Shown here one piece after another: positions 42,199 to 52,295 of a stretch of DNA of 64,000 bases. Under the pieces are notes generated by a model. The model ran no database searches. It was not told where the DNA came from and saw only the letters and a program-made list of their open reading frames with translations. Each line of letters opens with the position of its first letter. Position 1 is the stretch's first letter. Location: NCBI GenBank assembly GCA_008729055.1, contig SDUX01000005.1, forward strand, positions 670,801 through 734,800, given 5' to 3'. The translations under genes were made by a program, and so were the position numbers. Origin of the DNA: Pyropia haitanensis (taxonomy: Eukaryota > Rhodophyta > Bangiophyceae > Bangiales > Bangiaceae).

Positions 42199-44038
42199 AA
42201 ATGGTGGAGCAGCAGGGGATGGGCAATATCATGTCCTTAACCAGGACGCCCTTCTCGTGTTTATTTTGTAGCGGGCCATCGTTGTTCTTCGGTTCCTGAT
42301 CTTCTCTGGGGCAGCAAGGACTACCAGTCGTGTGTCGACGGCCAACATGGCGGATCTTCCTCCCGGTGGTATGGGCCACGGTGCGCCGTCGGACGCGTCC
42401 CGAGTTACTTCTGCGGGTGGCGGAGGCCCCGCGGCCGGTCGTGGTCGTGGTGGGCCAACGGGGATTCCCCTCCGCCGCTCTCTTACTCCGCCCTATGGGG
42501 GGCCTCGCCGTGGCTCTCCATCTTTGGGGCCAATTGAACTACGGTCGGTCCTCGATGTCATTCGGACGGACATCTTGGCCGAGGTGTCTCGCGCTGTGAC
42601 AGCCAGCCAGGCCGTCAACCCCCCGTCGGTCGCTGAGGATTAAGTGGGCCAACCGACGGAAGCCGGCGGGTCCCGCACAAGCAAGAAAGAGGGTGGCCCC
42701 AGGGCCCGACGCCGCTCGCGGCGCCGCCGACACTCCTCGTCGGGCTCTTCTGGGGAGTCGTCGTCCTCGTCGGCTAACGAGGATAACGTGGGCCGTCATG
42801 ATCAAGGTGAATCGGCGTCCTGCGCAGGCCTTCAAGCTATCGCGGCGGCTGACGATCGCTTCTCGCGGGTGCTGGTTTATAACACGTACCACCTCCGGAA
42901 CCCGATCGAGGCCTTTGGGGCCAAAGAAGCCGGCAAGGTGGGAAGGATAGCCAAGAACATGAAACACTCTTTAGGGGGCTTTTCTCCCTTTTCGGGCAAG
43001 AAGCGTTTGAAGGTCTTCTCATGGCTTCGCAAGTTTATCAAGGCTTGCAACGACAACGGTGTTTCGGAGGGAATGGCCCTCTACGTGGTTCCCCGCTTCC
43101 TTTCCGGGGATGCGGAAGCCCGATACACGCGGGCTCTCCCTGACCGTACGGGTGCCACAAGTGGGGCGGCCATCATCTCCTACCCCGAGGCGATCAGCTG
43201 GTTCTTGGAAACCCACGCGGAGCCCCACACGTTGGCTCTGGCGCAGCACAAGTTTGGTCGCGCAACCAAGGAGGCCGACGAGTCCGTCGAGGCCTTTTCC
43301 TTTCGGCTGCGTGGCCTCTCGGAGTTCTGCGGGAATATCCACTCGGAGGGCACCACGAAGCAGCAGCTTATTCAAGGTCCACCGGAGTTCCTTCGGACGG
43401 ACGCGTTTGTCTACAACGAGCCCTCGTGCACCTACCAGAGGCTGGGCACCTGTACGGCCGGCAAGTTCAAGGCGGCTAAGGATGTGCTCGAGTTGGCCAA
43501 GGGGGGCTCCAAGGAGTCGGATGGAGGCCGACGGTCTTCGTTTGGCCCCCGCCCGGCGACCCCTCGGCCACGACTTCCAATGATGGCCATGGATGCGATG
43601 GAACGCCGTCAAGAAATTGATCAAGGCACGTCGGGCCGACGGGATGGACGGGCAACTTCGTCCGAAGGGGCGTATGAGCCCGCTACTCGTCGTCACCTGG
43701 CGGCTCGGACGCCGGAGTCCCGTGGGCCCCTACGTTGCTACGTGTGCTGTGAGGCAGGTCACATCGCCCACCAGTGCCCCAAGTTGTCGGCCGTCCGTAG
43801 CGACCAAGTCGTGAAGGCCCGCGACGCCTTCCTCAACTCTACGCGGGGCCACAAGGTGGTGGCCGACGAGGCCAGCTGCCGCGAGCAGCGGGAGGTCAAT
43901 CGACGGACCCGCATCGCCGAGGTGCAGGCCCTCGTGGATGGGATTGATCAGTCCGACGAGGAGCAGAACGCCCGTCGGGACGCCCACGAGACGCGTGCCA
44001 AGTCGGCTGGCCCTCCCCCGTCGTCGGGGGAAGCCTAG
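42199..44038 (+). mobile_element. gag-only LTR retroelement remnant related to the 45-kb gypsy
   Basis: Begins with TGGTGGAGCAGCAGGGGAT (42,199-42,217), identical over 19 bases to the primer binding site of the gypsy element at 45,579. It encodes a gag of similar layout, and has no pol. It could be a non-autonomous family using the larger element's enzymes. Immediately after the gag stop a hairpin CGGGGAGTGGG/CCTACTCCCCG (44,039-44,066) occurs. LTRs and target duplications were not identified. Confidence 0.5.
42347..44038 (+). pseudogene. gag polyprotein with one in-frame stop
   Basis: ATG 42347 in good context (CCAACATGGCGG). A single frame runs to TAG 44036-44038 except for TAA 42641-42643 after PPSVAED, about 98 codons in. 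It then continues through an Arg/Ser-rich stretch, a capsid-like helical region (GFSPFSGKKRLKVFSWLRKF..., parallel to APFTGKNPLAIFGFLSTF in the gypsy gag) and a zinc knuckle CYVCCEAGHIAHQC near 43,738. The stop may be a mutation or a readthrough point. The sequence has no visible protease or RT. Confidence 0.75.
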
Positions 44039-44323
44039 CGGGGAGTGGGTTTTCGCCTACTCCCCGCCCCTGGGATAGAACGTGCACGCCTACTATAGCA
44101 TCCGGCGACCCCCCGGACGGTACCGGCTGCCAAGAGGCGGACGGGCGCAGGACACACCCGGACCGGAAGGTGGCGGGCGCGGGCTGCCGGTCGCAGGACG
44201 AAACGGGTCCAACGCGGAGGGCCGTATCCGGTCTCGCGCCCGTCCCGTGATCGAATCATGAGGAAATGGTTCTTTGTATTTGTGAAAGATATCTTGGAGG
44301 GAAATTATTAGAAATAGCTGTAG

Positions 44324-44380
44324 GGGAGATATTGGGGGAGACCGACGAGGTTAGACTCGGTCTCCCCCCCAATATCTCCC
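44324..44380. repeat. long hairpin inside the left arm
   Basis: GGGAGATATTGGGGGAGACC pairs with GGTCTCCCCCCCAATATCTC and flanking bases around an 11-nt loop, a ~22-bp stem with one small bulge in the G run. A decayed version is in the right arm (44,688-44,735). Confidence 0.75.
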
Positions 44381-44934
44381 GAGGGGTTCGATAGGGGGGC
44401 TACCGGGCCAAAGGCCGGTACGCCCTCCTCTTGCTTCTAGATGGGACAGCAAGGCGCCCGTGGCCCGCGTCCCCGGGAAAAACAACTGCGCGTTTGCGAC
44501 CCTCTTCCCCGTGTGCACTACCGTGCATCTCTGGCGACCCTGCCGCCAGGCGCGTGAGGCAACAGGTAACGCCCAACTCGTAGTTCCCTCTTCCCAGTTA
44601 CCTTCCCCTCTCCCCGGAGGTTTTTTGTTGTCCCGGTTCATATCGATTATATACCAGAGCCCGGTAGCCCCCCTATCGAACCCCTCTGGAGATATTGGGT
44701 GGGGAGACCGAGTATCATCTCGTCGGTCCTTTCTCATATTTCTTCTACATCAATGTCTAATGATTTCTTTCCAAGCTACCCCTCACAAATACAAAGAAGC
44801 ATTTCTTCATGATTCGATCACGGGACGAGCGCAAGACCGGATCCGGCCCTCCGCCTGGGACCCATTTCGTCGTGCGACCTGAAGCCCGCGGGCGCAACCC
44901 CCCACATGCGGGCGTGTCCTGCGCCCGCACGCAC

Positions 44935-45576
44935 TGTGGCATATATACGCCTGGGGGGCGCGCAGGGGCCGTCCACGGCTAAGTGGACGGCACGCGCCGC
45001 AGCCCCACGGGCGGCCACACCCGCCGAGGGCGTCGTCGCAACCCCTCTCCCCGACCCCTGTAAAAGGGTCGGGCGGCGCACCGGGCCCGAACGGTCGCGT
45101 CACGGGTGGGGCTAGCCCCCCCCCTAGGTCGCTTGTGATTGGGCCGAAGGCGTGCGCCGGCGGGCGATCCTTCGACCCGAGGGACAGCTCCCGGGCCGGG
45201 GGAGGACGGCCGCGGGAGCTGGATCGAGTACTCCCTGTGACGATCGATAGGATCGACCTATCGATTGTGGTACGCCCTTTCGGGGGGTACTCACCAATTT
45301 CGCATGCAATTATCGTCTTGGAGGGATTTCGCTTCTATTTCTTAGGACAGGTCGACCCTGCCCGGTCGACCTGTCCGATCGAGGGTTGTGGCGGGCGCGC
45401 GCGTGCCTCTTCTGGGCACGCGACGGCGTTCCCGCCCCGCTTCTCCCTGCTCGTCAGGTCTAAACGTATCCTTCTTTGTCCCGCTTACTTGCCATAGTCT
45501 TGGCACTGCGGTTACGGGTTTGTGCGTCAACCCTCCCCCCTGATTACGGTACCCTGTGGACACCCGACTTGCCACA
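44935..45576 (+). repeat. gypsy 5' LTR, 642 bp
   Basis: TG...CA ends extended to TGTGGCA...TGCCACA. A TATATA lies at its very start, and it has one GCCGTCCAC/GTGGACGGC hairpin (about 44,970-44,993). Where comparable it agrees with the solo LTR against the 3' LTR. Confidence 0.93.
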
Positions 45577-45578
45577 TT

Positions 45579-45597
45579 TGGTGGAGCAGCAGGGGAT
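45579..45597 (+). promoter_or_regulatory. gypsy primer binding site
   Basis: TGGTGGAGCAGCAGGGGAT two bases after the LTR, starting with TGG as expected for pairing with a tRNA 3' CCA. The same 19 bases occur at 42,199. I did not identify the tRNA. Confidence 0.65.
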
Positions 45598-45842
45598 ACG
45601 CAGAAACTCACGGCCCTCGGCCGTGAGGTGGACGTGTATCTCCTTATCTTTTACGGCTAAGACGGGTAGCGGTGTCATCGTGGACTTCGACTTGGGCGGC
45701 CGGAGCGCAGGGCGCAAACGGACCCGGGTCAAGGTGGTGGTGAGCGGGGCTCATCACGTCAAGGGGTCGCCACGGGCCGTAGCCCCGTGGACGACAGCGA
45801 TCGCCGGTCCTCGACAGGGGAGGACCTGATCGGTCGGGCAAC

Positions 45843-47654
45843 ATGGATCCTCATCTCCCGAAGGACTACGTGCCCCCCGATGGGACGCGCCGAAAGGGCG
45901 TCTCCACGAGGTCTTCCTCTACCACTCAAGCCCGCAACGACCCCCCTCCGCCTCCTCGTCGGGCCCCGTCGGCGCATGCCGACGTGGACCCAAAGGACGA
46001 CCCGCTGACGTTCCCAGCGGCCTCGGCGTCGGCGGCTGGGCCGACGCCTACCGCAGAGGCGGAAGACGACGGCCGGACTGCCGCCTATGAAGCTGCCCTT
46101 GCTCAAGCGGAGCAAGCTTTGAATGACGAGCAGACCACGGTAGCCGAACTGACGCGACGTCTGCAGCAGCAACAAGATCTGCTGGTTGAGATGCAGAAGT
46201 CTGCTCAAGAGAGCAGATCCGCCAGTGGCTCCATGAAGAAGCCCCGACCCACCAAGAAGGGTCAGCCCAAGGATCGCAAGCAGCCGACACCTGAGCCTGT
46301 CAAGGAACAACATGACACGGCGGAGCTACTTGCGGGACTCCAGGCTCTCCTTCAAGTGTACGGTGAGCGCCCCGCTCAGGGTACCCCCGAGCGCGGCCGC
46401 CGTACACGCAAGGGCCCTCGTCACACTCGACGTGACGACGCCCCTTCCAAGTCCCGGTCATCGACGGCGACGGACCGATCTACTTCGTCCGATCGGTCAT
46501 CGTCGTCATCGTCGACATCGGGGCCCCCGACCCCTCCTTCTCCGCCGTCTTCCCCGTCGGAATCTTCCGACGAGAGCACCACGGACGAGGAGGAAGCTAC
46601 GCGACGCCGACGCGGGCTCAAGTCCAAGCGATCAAAGAAGAACGAACACGAGGTGTTCGACCGTCGGATGGCCATCCATGCACCCAACCGTCGTTACCGA
46701 CGTCTGTTGTGCTACAAGACGTACTTCCTGGAGGATACGCGCCTGGCGTATCCACCCCGTCTTGTCAGGAAAGCACATAAGCTGAACAAGTGCTTGGACG
46801 GGCCGTTCCAAGGTCAGGCGCCCTTCACTGGGAAAAACCCACTCGCCATCTTCGGGTTCTTGTCTACGTTCAAGAAAGCTTGTGACGCCGCCGGAGCGTC
46901 ACACGGACAAGCACTGCCCCTCCTCGGCTTCCGCCTGTCGGGATCGGCTAAGCTGTCCTTCACCTCCGCCGTGTCCAACAGTGGGACACGGGACGCGCAC
47001 GCCATCAAGACGTACAGGGACGGAGTGAACTGGCTGTTGCAGAAGTTTGCAACGCCGGACAAGTTGAACGAGGCCTACACCGAGGTCATTTCTGCTCGTC
47101 AAGAACAAGAGGAAGCACCTCGAGCGTTCGGCGAACGGCTCGAGCGTATGTGCGACCGCCTCGTCGGCTTGTTCAACAGCAGCGATCTCGTTGATACGTT
47201 CATCAACGGACTTCACGACGCGATCAAGGCGCAGGTTGTCATGTTCCAGAAGACCAAGGGCCGCGTGTCGCTGCCGGAAGCGATCACTACCGCGCAGATC
47301 TACTGGACGGGTGTCCAGAAGGTCAAGGTGGACCTGCGTCGACACATCCGGAACACTACCTCTCCAATCCGTGTTGGAGCCGTCTCGGAAGCCGTCGTAG
47401 CGAATGTCGCGGTCACTCCGCCGCAACCACCACGTTTCGCGCGAACGGAACGCAACGCCACACCGGCATCGAGGTCCCCGTCCCCGCGTCGAACTGCAAC
47501 TTCGACGGACGAATGCTACAACTGTCACCGGTTCGGGCACTTCTCCAGCGACTGCCCCGAACCTCGACGGGAACGCCGACGTTCGTCAACGGACCGTGCC
47601 GTAACGGCCTTCGTCGACACCGACGACCACCCTGCCCACGCTCAGGGAAACTGA
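45843..47654 (+). CDS. gag: gypsy gag (capsid and zinc-knuckle nucleocapsid)
   Basis: 603 residues from ATG 45843 (CAACATGGATCC). N-terminal Pro/Thr/Ser-rich region; a coiled coil (AYEAALAQAEQALNDEQTTV...); an Arg/Ser/Asp-rich linker; a capsid-like helical domain (residues ~280-480); and one CCHC knuckle CYNCHRFGHFSSDC near residue 560. The frame ends HAQGN-TGA at 47652, directly after the slippery heptamer. It overlaps the open pol frame by 142 nt in the -1 register. Related to the gag at 42,347. Gag assembles the virus-like particle and binds element RNA. Confidence 0.9.
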   Translation: MDPHLPKDYVPPDGTRRKGVSTRSSSTTQARNDPPPPPRRAPSAHADVDPKDDPLTFPAASASAAGPTPTAEAEDDGRTAAYEAALAQAEQALNDEQTTVAELTRRLQQQQDLLVEMQKSAQESRSASGSMKKPRPTKKGQPKDRKQPTPEPVKEQHDTAELLAGLQALLQVYGERPAQGTPERGRRTRKGPRHTRRDDAPSKSRSSTATDRSTSSDRSSSSSSTSGPPTPPSPPSSPSESSDESTTDEEEATRRRRGLKSKRSKKNEHEVFDRRMAIHAPNRRYRRLLCYKTYFLEDTRLAYPPRLVRKAHKLNKCLDGPFQGQAPFTGKNPLAIFGFLSTFKKACDAAGASHGQALPLLGFRLSGSAKLSFTSAVSNSGTRDAHAIKTYRDGVNWLLQKFATPDKLNEAYTEVISARQEQEEAPRAFGERLERMCDRLVGLFNSSDLVDTFINGLHDAIKAQVVMFQKTKGRVSLPEAITTAQIYWTGVQKVKVDLRRHIRNTTSPIRVGAVSEAVVANVAVTPPQPPRFARTERNATPASRSPSPRRTATSTDECYNCHRFGHFSSDCPEPRRERRRSSTDRAVTAFVDTDDHPAHAQGN

Positions 47655-47687
47655 GCGGTCGGTCGCGTGAGCCCGGCGCGGCCGACC
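47645..47687 (+). promoter_or_regulatory. -1 ribosomal frameshift signal (slippery heptamer plus hairpin)
   Basis: G GGA AAC at 47,645-47,651, with GGA AAC as the zero-frame gag codons and the gag TGA immediately after. A 5-nt spacer is followed by an 11-bp stem GGTCGGTCGCG/CGCGGCCGACC (one G-T pair) with a 9-nt loop at 47,657-47,687. A slip of -1 at AAC leads directly into the pol frame (CTG AGC GGT). The heptamer fits the X XXY YYZ rule exactly. A pseudoknot extension was not examined. Confidence 0.85.
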
Positions 47688-50600
47688 TTCCCCCTGACCG
47701 CGGCAAACCCCAACCAACACCTCGGTGTTGGACGTCGATCCTCAATAAGGCGTACCGTCACTACACGGTTCCCCTGTGTCTGGGGCCAGCCCCAGAACAC
47801 ATGCGTGCGATGCGGCCCACGCTGGATACAGGGGCGGGTCTCAACCTCATTCGGGTTGACCAACTTCCGGCGAACTGGACCTCGTTCGCGTCCAAGAATC
47901 GACGGACGCCCAAGGTGGTTGACGCCAGTGGCAACCCCCTTCCCATCCTGGCGGCGATCAACATCATCGTCGACTCCGGGCACGTTAAGATGGTCTCAAC
48001 GTTCCACGTCGTCAAGGAGTTGGCCGTCCCGGCCATCTTGGGTACCCGGTTCATCAACCAGCACGTGGAGGCTATTTACCCACGTCTCAACAAGGTGTAC
48101 TGGACCGACCCCAGTTCACCTGTCTCGGTTTGCATGCCCATCTTGGACACGCACTGCGTTCAACGGCAACAGGGCAAGGTCCGTCTGGCTAAGCGGACGA
48201 CCTTGCCGCCGTTCACCGAAGTGTTCGCGGCAGCCAACAGCGACATCACCGGGTTGATCCATGTGACCACCAACTCAAGATTGCACCAAGGTCACCAAGT
48301 CATCTTGGCGAATGGGGTCGCCTGCACCTTGCCTGCCGTGCCCTTCCAGGTACGATTGTGCAACGTCGGCGCGACAACCAGGTACCTCAAGAAAGGTACC
48401 GTCCTCGGGTCAGCGGAGATGTACGAGGGACCAGTCATCGCCACGGTCGATGAGAAGCCCCAACCTCCGCAAGATAAGCCCGCACCGTCGGTCGACTCAG
48501 TCGACCTCGCGGACGCTCCGAAGCACCTCCACAAGCGTATCCGGAGGATGCTCGAGCAGCATCAGGTCATGTGGAGCGGCAAGCTGGGGACGATCCACGC
48601 CACCGTTCATCGGATTGAAACCGATGACAAGCTCATCCCGATCCACCAGGCCCCCTACCGGACGGGCCTGCGCAAGAGGGAGATCATCACGGACTGCATC
48701 AACGCCATGCTCAAGCAGGAAGTGATACGGCCAAGCCACAGCGACTGGTCAAGCCCAGTCGTGGTCGTGCCCAAGAAGAACGGCAAGCCGAGGTTCTGCA
48801 TCGACTACCGACGGCTGAACGCCGTCACCAAGAAGGATACCTATCCCATTCCTAGGATGGATGATTGCCTCGACTCGTTGGGCGAGGCGCAGTTCTTCTC
48901 GACACTTGATTGCACAGCCGGTTACTGGCAAGTGCCACTCCGAAAGGAGGACCAAGAGAAGACCGCCTTCGCATGTCACGACGGACTCTTCGAATGGGTC
49001 GTCATGCCGTTCGGGCTGACGAATGCCCCGGCAACGTTCCAGCGAGCCCTGGACATCATCTTGTCTGGCCTCAAGTGGCAGATATGTCTTGTTTACCTTG
49101 ACGACGTCATCGTGTTCTCCAAGTCCGCCGAGGAACACGTCCGCCACCTGGACGTAGTCTTGACACGCCTACGTAAAGCAGGCGTCACACTCAACCTTGA
49201 GAAGTGTGCCTTCTTCAAGAAAGAAGTCGAGTACCTCGGTCACTTGGTCTGCCCCGGCCAACTCAAGGTGCACAACAAGAACACCGAGGCCCTCAAACGG
49301 GCCACCTTCCCCAAGACGAAGACCCATATGAAGAGCTTCCTCGGCGCCTGCAACGTCTACCGACGCTTCGTCAAGGACTTCGCCAAGAGAGCGAGACCAT
49401 TAACCGAGCTGACCAAGAACGACGTCGGCCCGGATCTGCCTGAACCAACGGCAGAACAACTCGCGGCGTTTGAAGACCTCAAACAAGCCTTGGTGACACC
49501 GCCGGTGCTCACCATCCCGCACCCCACCCGTCGATTCGTGGTCGACGTCGACGCGTGCGCGGACCAGCTCGGGTGCGCCTTGTTGCAAGAACAAGAAGAT
49601 GGACAGCTGCAACCAGTGGGCTACTACAGCCGCACGCTGAAGCCGGCCGAGCAGAACTACTGCACGACGGAACGCGAATGCCTTGGACTTGTGTGGGGAG
49701 TGCTGACCTTACGGCACTTCTTGGACGGCAACAAGTTCACGGTGCGAACGGACCATCAGGCACTAAGGTGGATCTACAATACCACCGACCCAAGCAGCCG
49801 GTTGATGCGATGGCGCCTCCGCTTGGCCGAGTTCACCTTCGACGTCTTGTACAAGCCTGGTGCAAGTCATCATGCACCCGACTTCTTGTCACGGACGCGC
49901 ACCGGCGCCCTTGACGACTCGGATCTCGACGACGAGATCCCATGCTTGGCTCTGGCCGAGACGGCCAGAAGCTTGCAGAGGGGGCGGTACACCCACGCGG
50001 TACGGCTGACGCCGGTCGCGTTTGAAGACCTAGTAGCGGACCAGGCGACCGACGCCTTGTGCAAGGTCATCCGCAAGAAGATGGCCGCAGGCAAGGCCCC
50101 CAACTTCTCGGTGAAGGACGGCGCGCTCTACCGAGAGGGCCTCGACGGGGACCAGCTTGTGGTCCCGCACAAGCATCGGGCGAGGTTGCTCCACTTGGCC
50201 CACTTCCCGACCACGGAAGGACATCCGGGATCGAACCGGATGTACTACTCCATGCGGCGCCGGTTCTACTGGCCGTCGATGGCCACCGACGCCTACGGAG
50301 TGGTCACGCGGTGCGCCGCATGTGCACAGAGCCGGCTTGCGTTGCGACGCCACACGGCGCCGATGAGGCTGTTCCCGGCGACCGAGCCGTTGACGGAAGT
50401 CAACGTCGACATCCTCGGGCCGCTGCCTGTCTCGTTGACGCGCAACAAGTACGTGTTGGCATTCACCGACCGCTTCTCCAAGGTCGTCCGTTGCGTCGCC
50501 CTGAAGAAGGTGACCGCTGTCACGGTAGCCTCGGCGTTGGTGGAGGTATGGGTGGCCAGCTACGGGCCACCCGACGTGCTCCTGTCGGATCAAGGAAGCC

Positions 50601-52189
50601 AGTTCATGTCGAAGTTCTTCATCGCCGTGTGCCGGACCCTTGGCATTGAGACAAGGGAGTCGACGCCGTACCACCCGCAGACAAACGGGCAGGTGGAGCG
50701 GTACAACCGCACCATCGTCAAGCAGCTCCGGCACTACGTTGCGGATAACCCGCAACGGTGGGATGAGCTCCTACCCATCCTCACGTACGCGTACAACACG
50801 CAGCCGCATCGATCGACGGGCGTGGCACCGTTCGAGCTGGTCATCCCCAGACGGATCCCGAACCTCACGGTGCACAGCCCGCCACCCGGTGTGTCTATCC
50901 AGGCACACGGCACCACCAAGGACGGCTCGCCCTTGTCGGTCAAGCGCTCCTTCATGGCCCGGCTCCGCAAGACCATACCCAAGGTGGCCGAGGCTCTGCG
51001 CAAGACGCAGCAGCGCTACAAGAAGACGTACGACAAGAACCTTGCCACCCGGAACAAGGATGTCAAGATCGGCGACTACGTGTACCTGAAGGCACACCAA
51101 CGCGAGCACAAGTTGTCCAGCCCCACGAACGGGCCGTTCCTTGTCGTCGACCTGGACGACAAGACGTTCGTTGTCCAGGTGGGGGACGAGGAGAGCAGAG
51201 TGTCATGGGACCAAGCGACGCCAGCCCCAAGACCCGATGCAGCCGGCGAAGCCGACGCCACTCCTCATGCCCTGCTCAAGGACAAGGTGAACTTGTCCGA
51301 CCGTCCATCCGTGATGGACGACTACCTCATCGACAAGCTCGTCGGGTATCGATGCGTCGATGGGGAGCACCAAGCCAAGGTGCGGTGGTGGGGGTACCAG
51401 AGCAACGACGACGTGTGGACGCCGCTCGGCGACCTGCCGAAGCACTTGGTCCTGCGGTACCTGCGGAACCAGAACAAGCAAGTGCCGGGGTACGAGTGGT
51501 CACCAACTAAGATGACACTCAGGTCGCAGAGCCAAGGCCTCCCACACCCGGACGCCCGCGTGAACGCGGTGACCCCCAGCGTCAGGTGGGTGCCAACCAT
51601 CATCGCCTTCCACCAATCGCCCGACGGTCACGTCCAAGCGCGACTCATCTGGACCCACCCGCGCGGGCAGGTGGGCGAGGTCATCCCCCTGTACTACCTA
51701 CGCAGTACATTCCCCACGAACTTCCCCCGTAACATACCGGAGCGGGCAGACTGGACGGCTCCCCGAGCAATCGTGGACCGGTTGGAGAAGCTCCACGGGC
51801 CTCACACCATCGACTTGTTCGCCACTCAGGCGAACAAGAGGTTCGAGCGGTTCGGCTCCAAGGAGTGCGAGCCCGGGGCCGAGTGGCGTGACTCAATGAG
51901 TCACGACTGGACGCCCCACAACGCGTGGGCGAACCCCCCGACCTCGCTCCTCCCGGAGATTGCCGAGCGACTGGCAAGTGGCCCTCCATTGGCCCTCACC
52001 CTCCTCGCTCCCCGGTGGGAAGCGCAAGAATGGTTCAGTATCTTCATGAACCGATGCTTCGAGTACGAGGAGTTACCCTTGGAGTGCTTCCCCCGCTCGC
52101 CCGCGAGTCCCGACCTATGGGTGGCTGAGCACCCACCGGTCTGGACCACGATAGTATTTCGCTTTGAGCGAAATCATGCCGGCGAGTAG
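47651..52189 (+). CDS. pol: gypsy pol: protease, RT, RNase H, integrase, chromodomain, Dam-like domain
   Basis: The frame is open from 47513; after the -1 shift at 47,651 it gives about 1512 residues. Numbered from 47513: protease LDTGAG (104-109); RT with FCIDYRRLN and YLDD (528-531); RNase H with D678/D680, E720 and RTDHQALRW; integrase zinc site (H894/H897/H904, C934, C937); core D966, D1026, E1062 with D,D-35-E spacing; chromodomain 1268-1320 (KLVGYRCVDGEHQAKVRWWG, WTPLGDLPKHLVLRYL), as in chromoviruses, where it steers integration; and then 1430-1530 (IDLFATQANKRFERF...AWANPPTSLLPEI), resembling phage-type Dam adenine methylases and the MT region of DIRS-like elements, with NPPT where active enzymes have NPPY. 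No stops or frameshifts. Ends at TAG 52187. Confidence 0.93.
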   Translation: MSGRSREPGAADLPPDRGKPQPTPRCWTSILNKAYRHYTVPLCLGPAPEHMRAMRPTLDTGAGLNLIRVDQLPANWTSFASKNRRTPKVVDASGNPLPILAAINIIVDSGHVKMVSTFHVVKELAVPAILGTRFINQHVEAIYPRLNKVYWTDPSSPVSVCMPILDTHCVQRQQGKVRLAKRTTLPPFTEVFAAANSDITGLIHVTTNSRLHQGHQVILANGVACTLPAVPFQVRLCNVGATTRYLKKGTVLGSAEMYEGPVIATVDEKPQPPQDKPAPSVDSVDLADAPKHLHKRIRRMLEQHQVMWSGKLGTIHATVHRIETDDKLIPIHQAPYRTGLRKREIITDCINAMLKQEVIRPSHSDWSSPVVVVPKKNGKPRFCIDYRRLNAVTKKDTYPIPRMDDCLDSLGEAQFFSTLDCTAGYWQVPLRKEDQEKTAFACHDGLFEWVVMPFGLTNAPATFQRALDIILSGLKWQICLVYLDDVIVFSKSAEEHVRHLDVVLTRLRKAGVTLNLEKCAFFKKEVEYLGHLVCPGQLKVHNKNTEALKRATFPKTKTHMKSFLGACNVYRRFVKDFAKRARPLTELTKNDVGPDLPEPTAEQLAAFEDLKQALVTPPVLTIPHPTRRFVVDVDACADQLGCALLQEQEDGQLQPVGYYSRTLKPAEQNYCTTERECLGLVWGVLTLRHFLDGNKFTVRTDHQALRWIYNTTDPSSRLMRWRLRLAEFTFDVLYKPGASHHAPDFLSRTRTGALDDSDLDDEIPCLALAETARSLQRGRYTHAVRLTPVAFEDLVADQATDALCKVIRKKMAAGKAPNFSVKDGALYREGLDGDQLVVPHKHRARLLHLAHFPTTEGHPGSNRMYYSMRRRFYWPSMATDAYGVVTRCAACAQSRLALRRHTAPMRLFPATEPLTEVNVDILGPLPVSLTRNKYVLAFTDRFSKVVRCVALKKVTAVTVASALVEVWVASYGPPDVLLSDQGSQFMSKFFIAVCRTLGIETRESTPYHPQTNGQVERYNRTIVKQLRHYVADNPQRWDELLPILTYAYNTQPHRSTGVAPFELVIPRRIPNLTVHSPPPGVSIQAHGTTKDGSPLSVKRSFMARLRKTIPKVAEALRKTQQRYKKTYDKNLATRNKDVKIGDYVYLKAHQREHKLSSPTNGPFLVVDLDDKTFVVQVGDEESRVSWDQATPAPRPDAAGEADATPHALLKDKVNLSDRPSVMDDYLIDKLVGYRCVDGEHQAKVRWWGYQSNDDVWTPLGDLPKHLVLRYLRNQNKQVPGYEWSPTKMTLRSQSQGLPHPDARVNAVTPSVRWVPTIIAFHQSPDGHVQARLIWTHPRGQVGEVIPLYYLRSTFPTNFPRNIPERADWTAPRAIVDRLEKLHGPHTIDLFATQANKRFERFGSKECEPGAEWRDSMSHDWTPHNAWANPPTSLLPEIAERLASGPPLALTLLAPRWEAQEWFSIFMNRCFEYEELPLECFPRSPASPDLWVAEHPPVWTTIVFRFERNHAGE

Positions 52190-52295
52190 CAGAGTAACAA
52201 GACGATTCATGAGTACCTGGGCGTCCCTATAGGGCTAGCCCCTCCCCCTCCTTCCCCACCAACTTCACCCGACACGCGGGAGCCTCCTACACCCT

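Noticed and set aside
47513..47654. Independent translation start of pol at ATG 47513
   Set aside because: The canonical slippery heptamer with a positioned hairpin just before the gag stop explains pol expression; the ATG lies inside the zinc-knuckle coding region.
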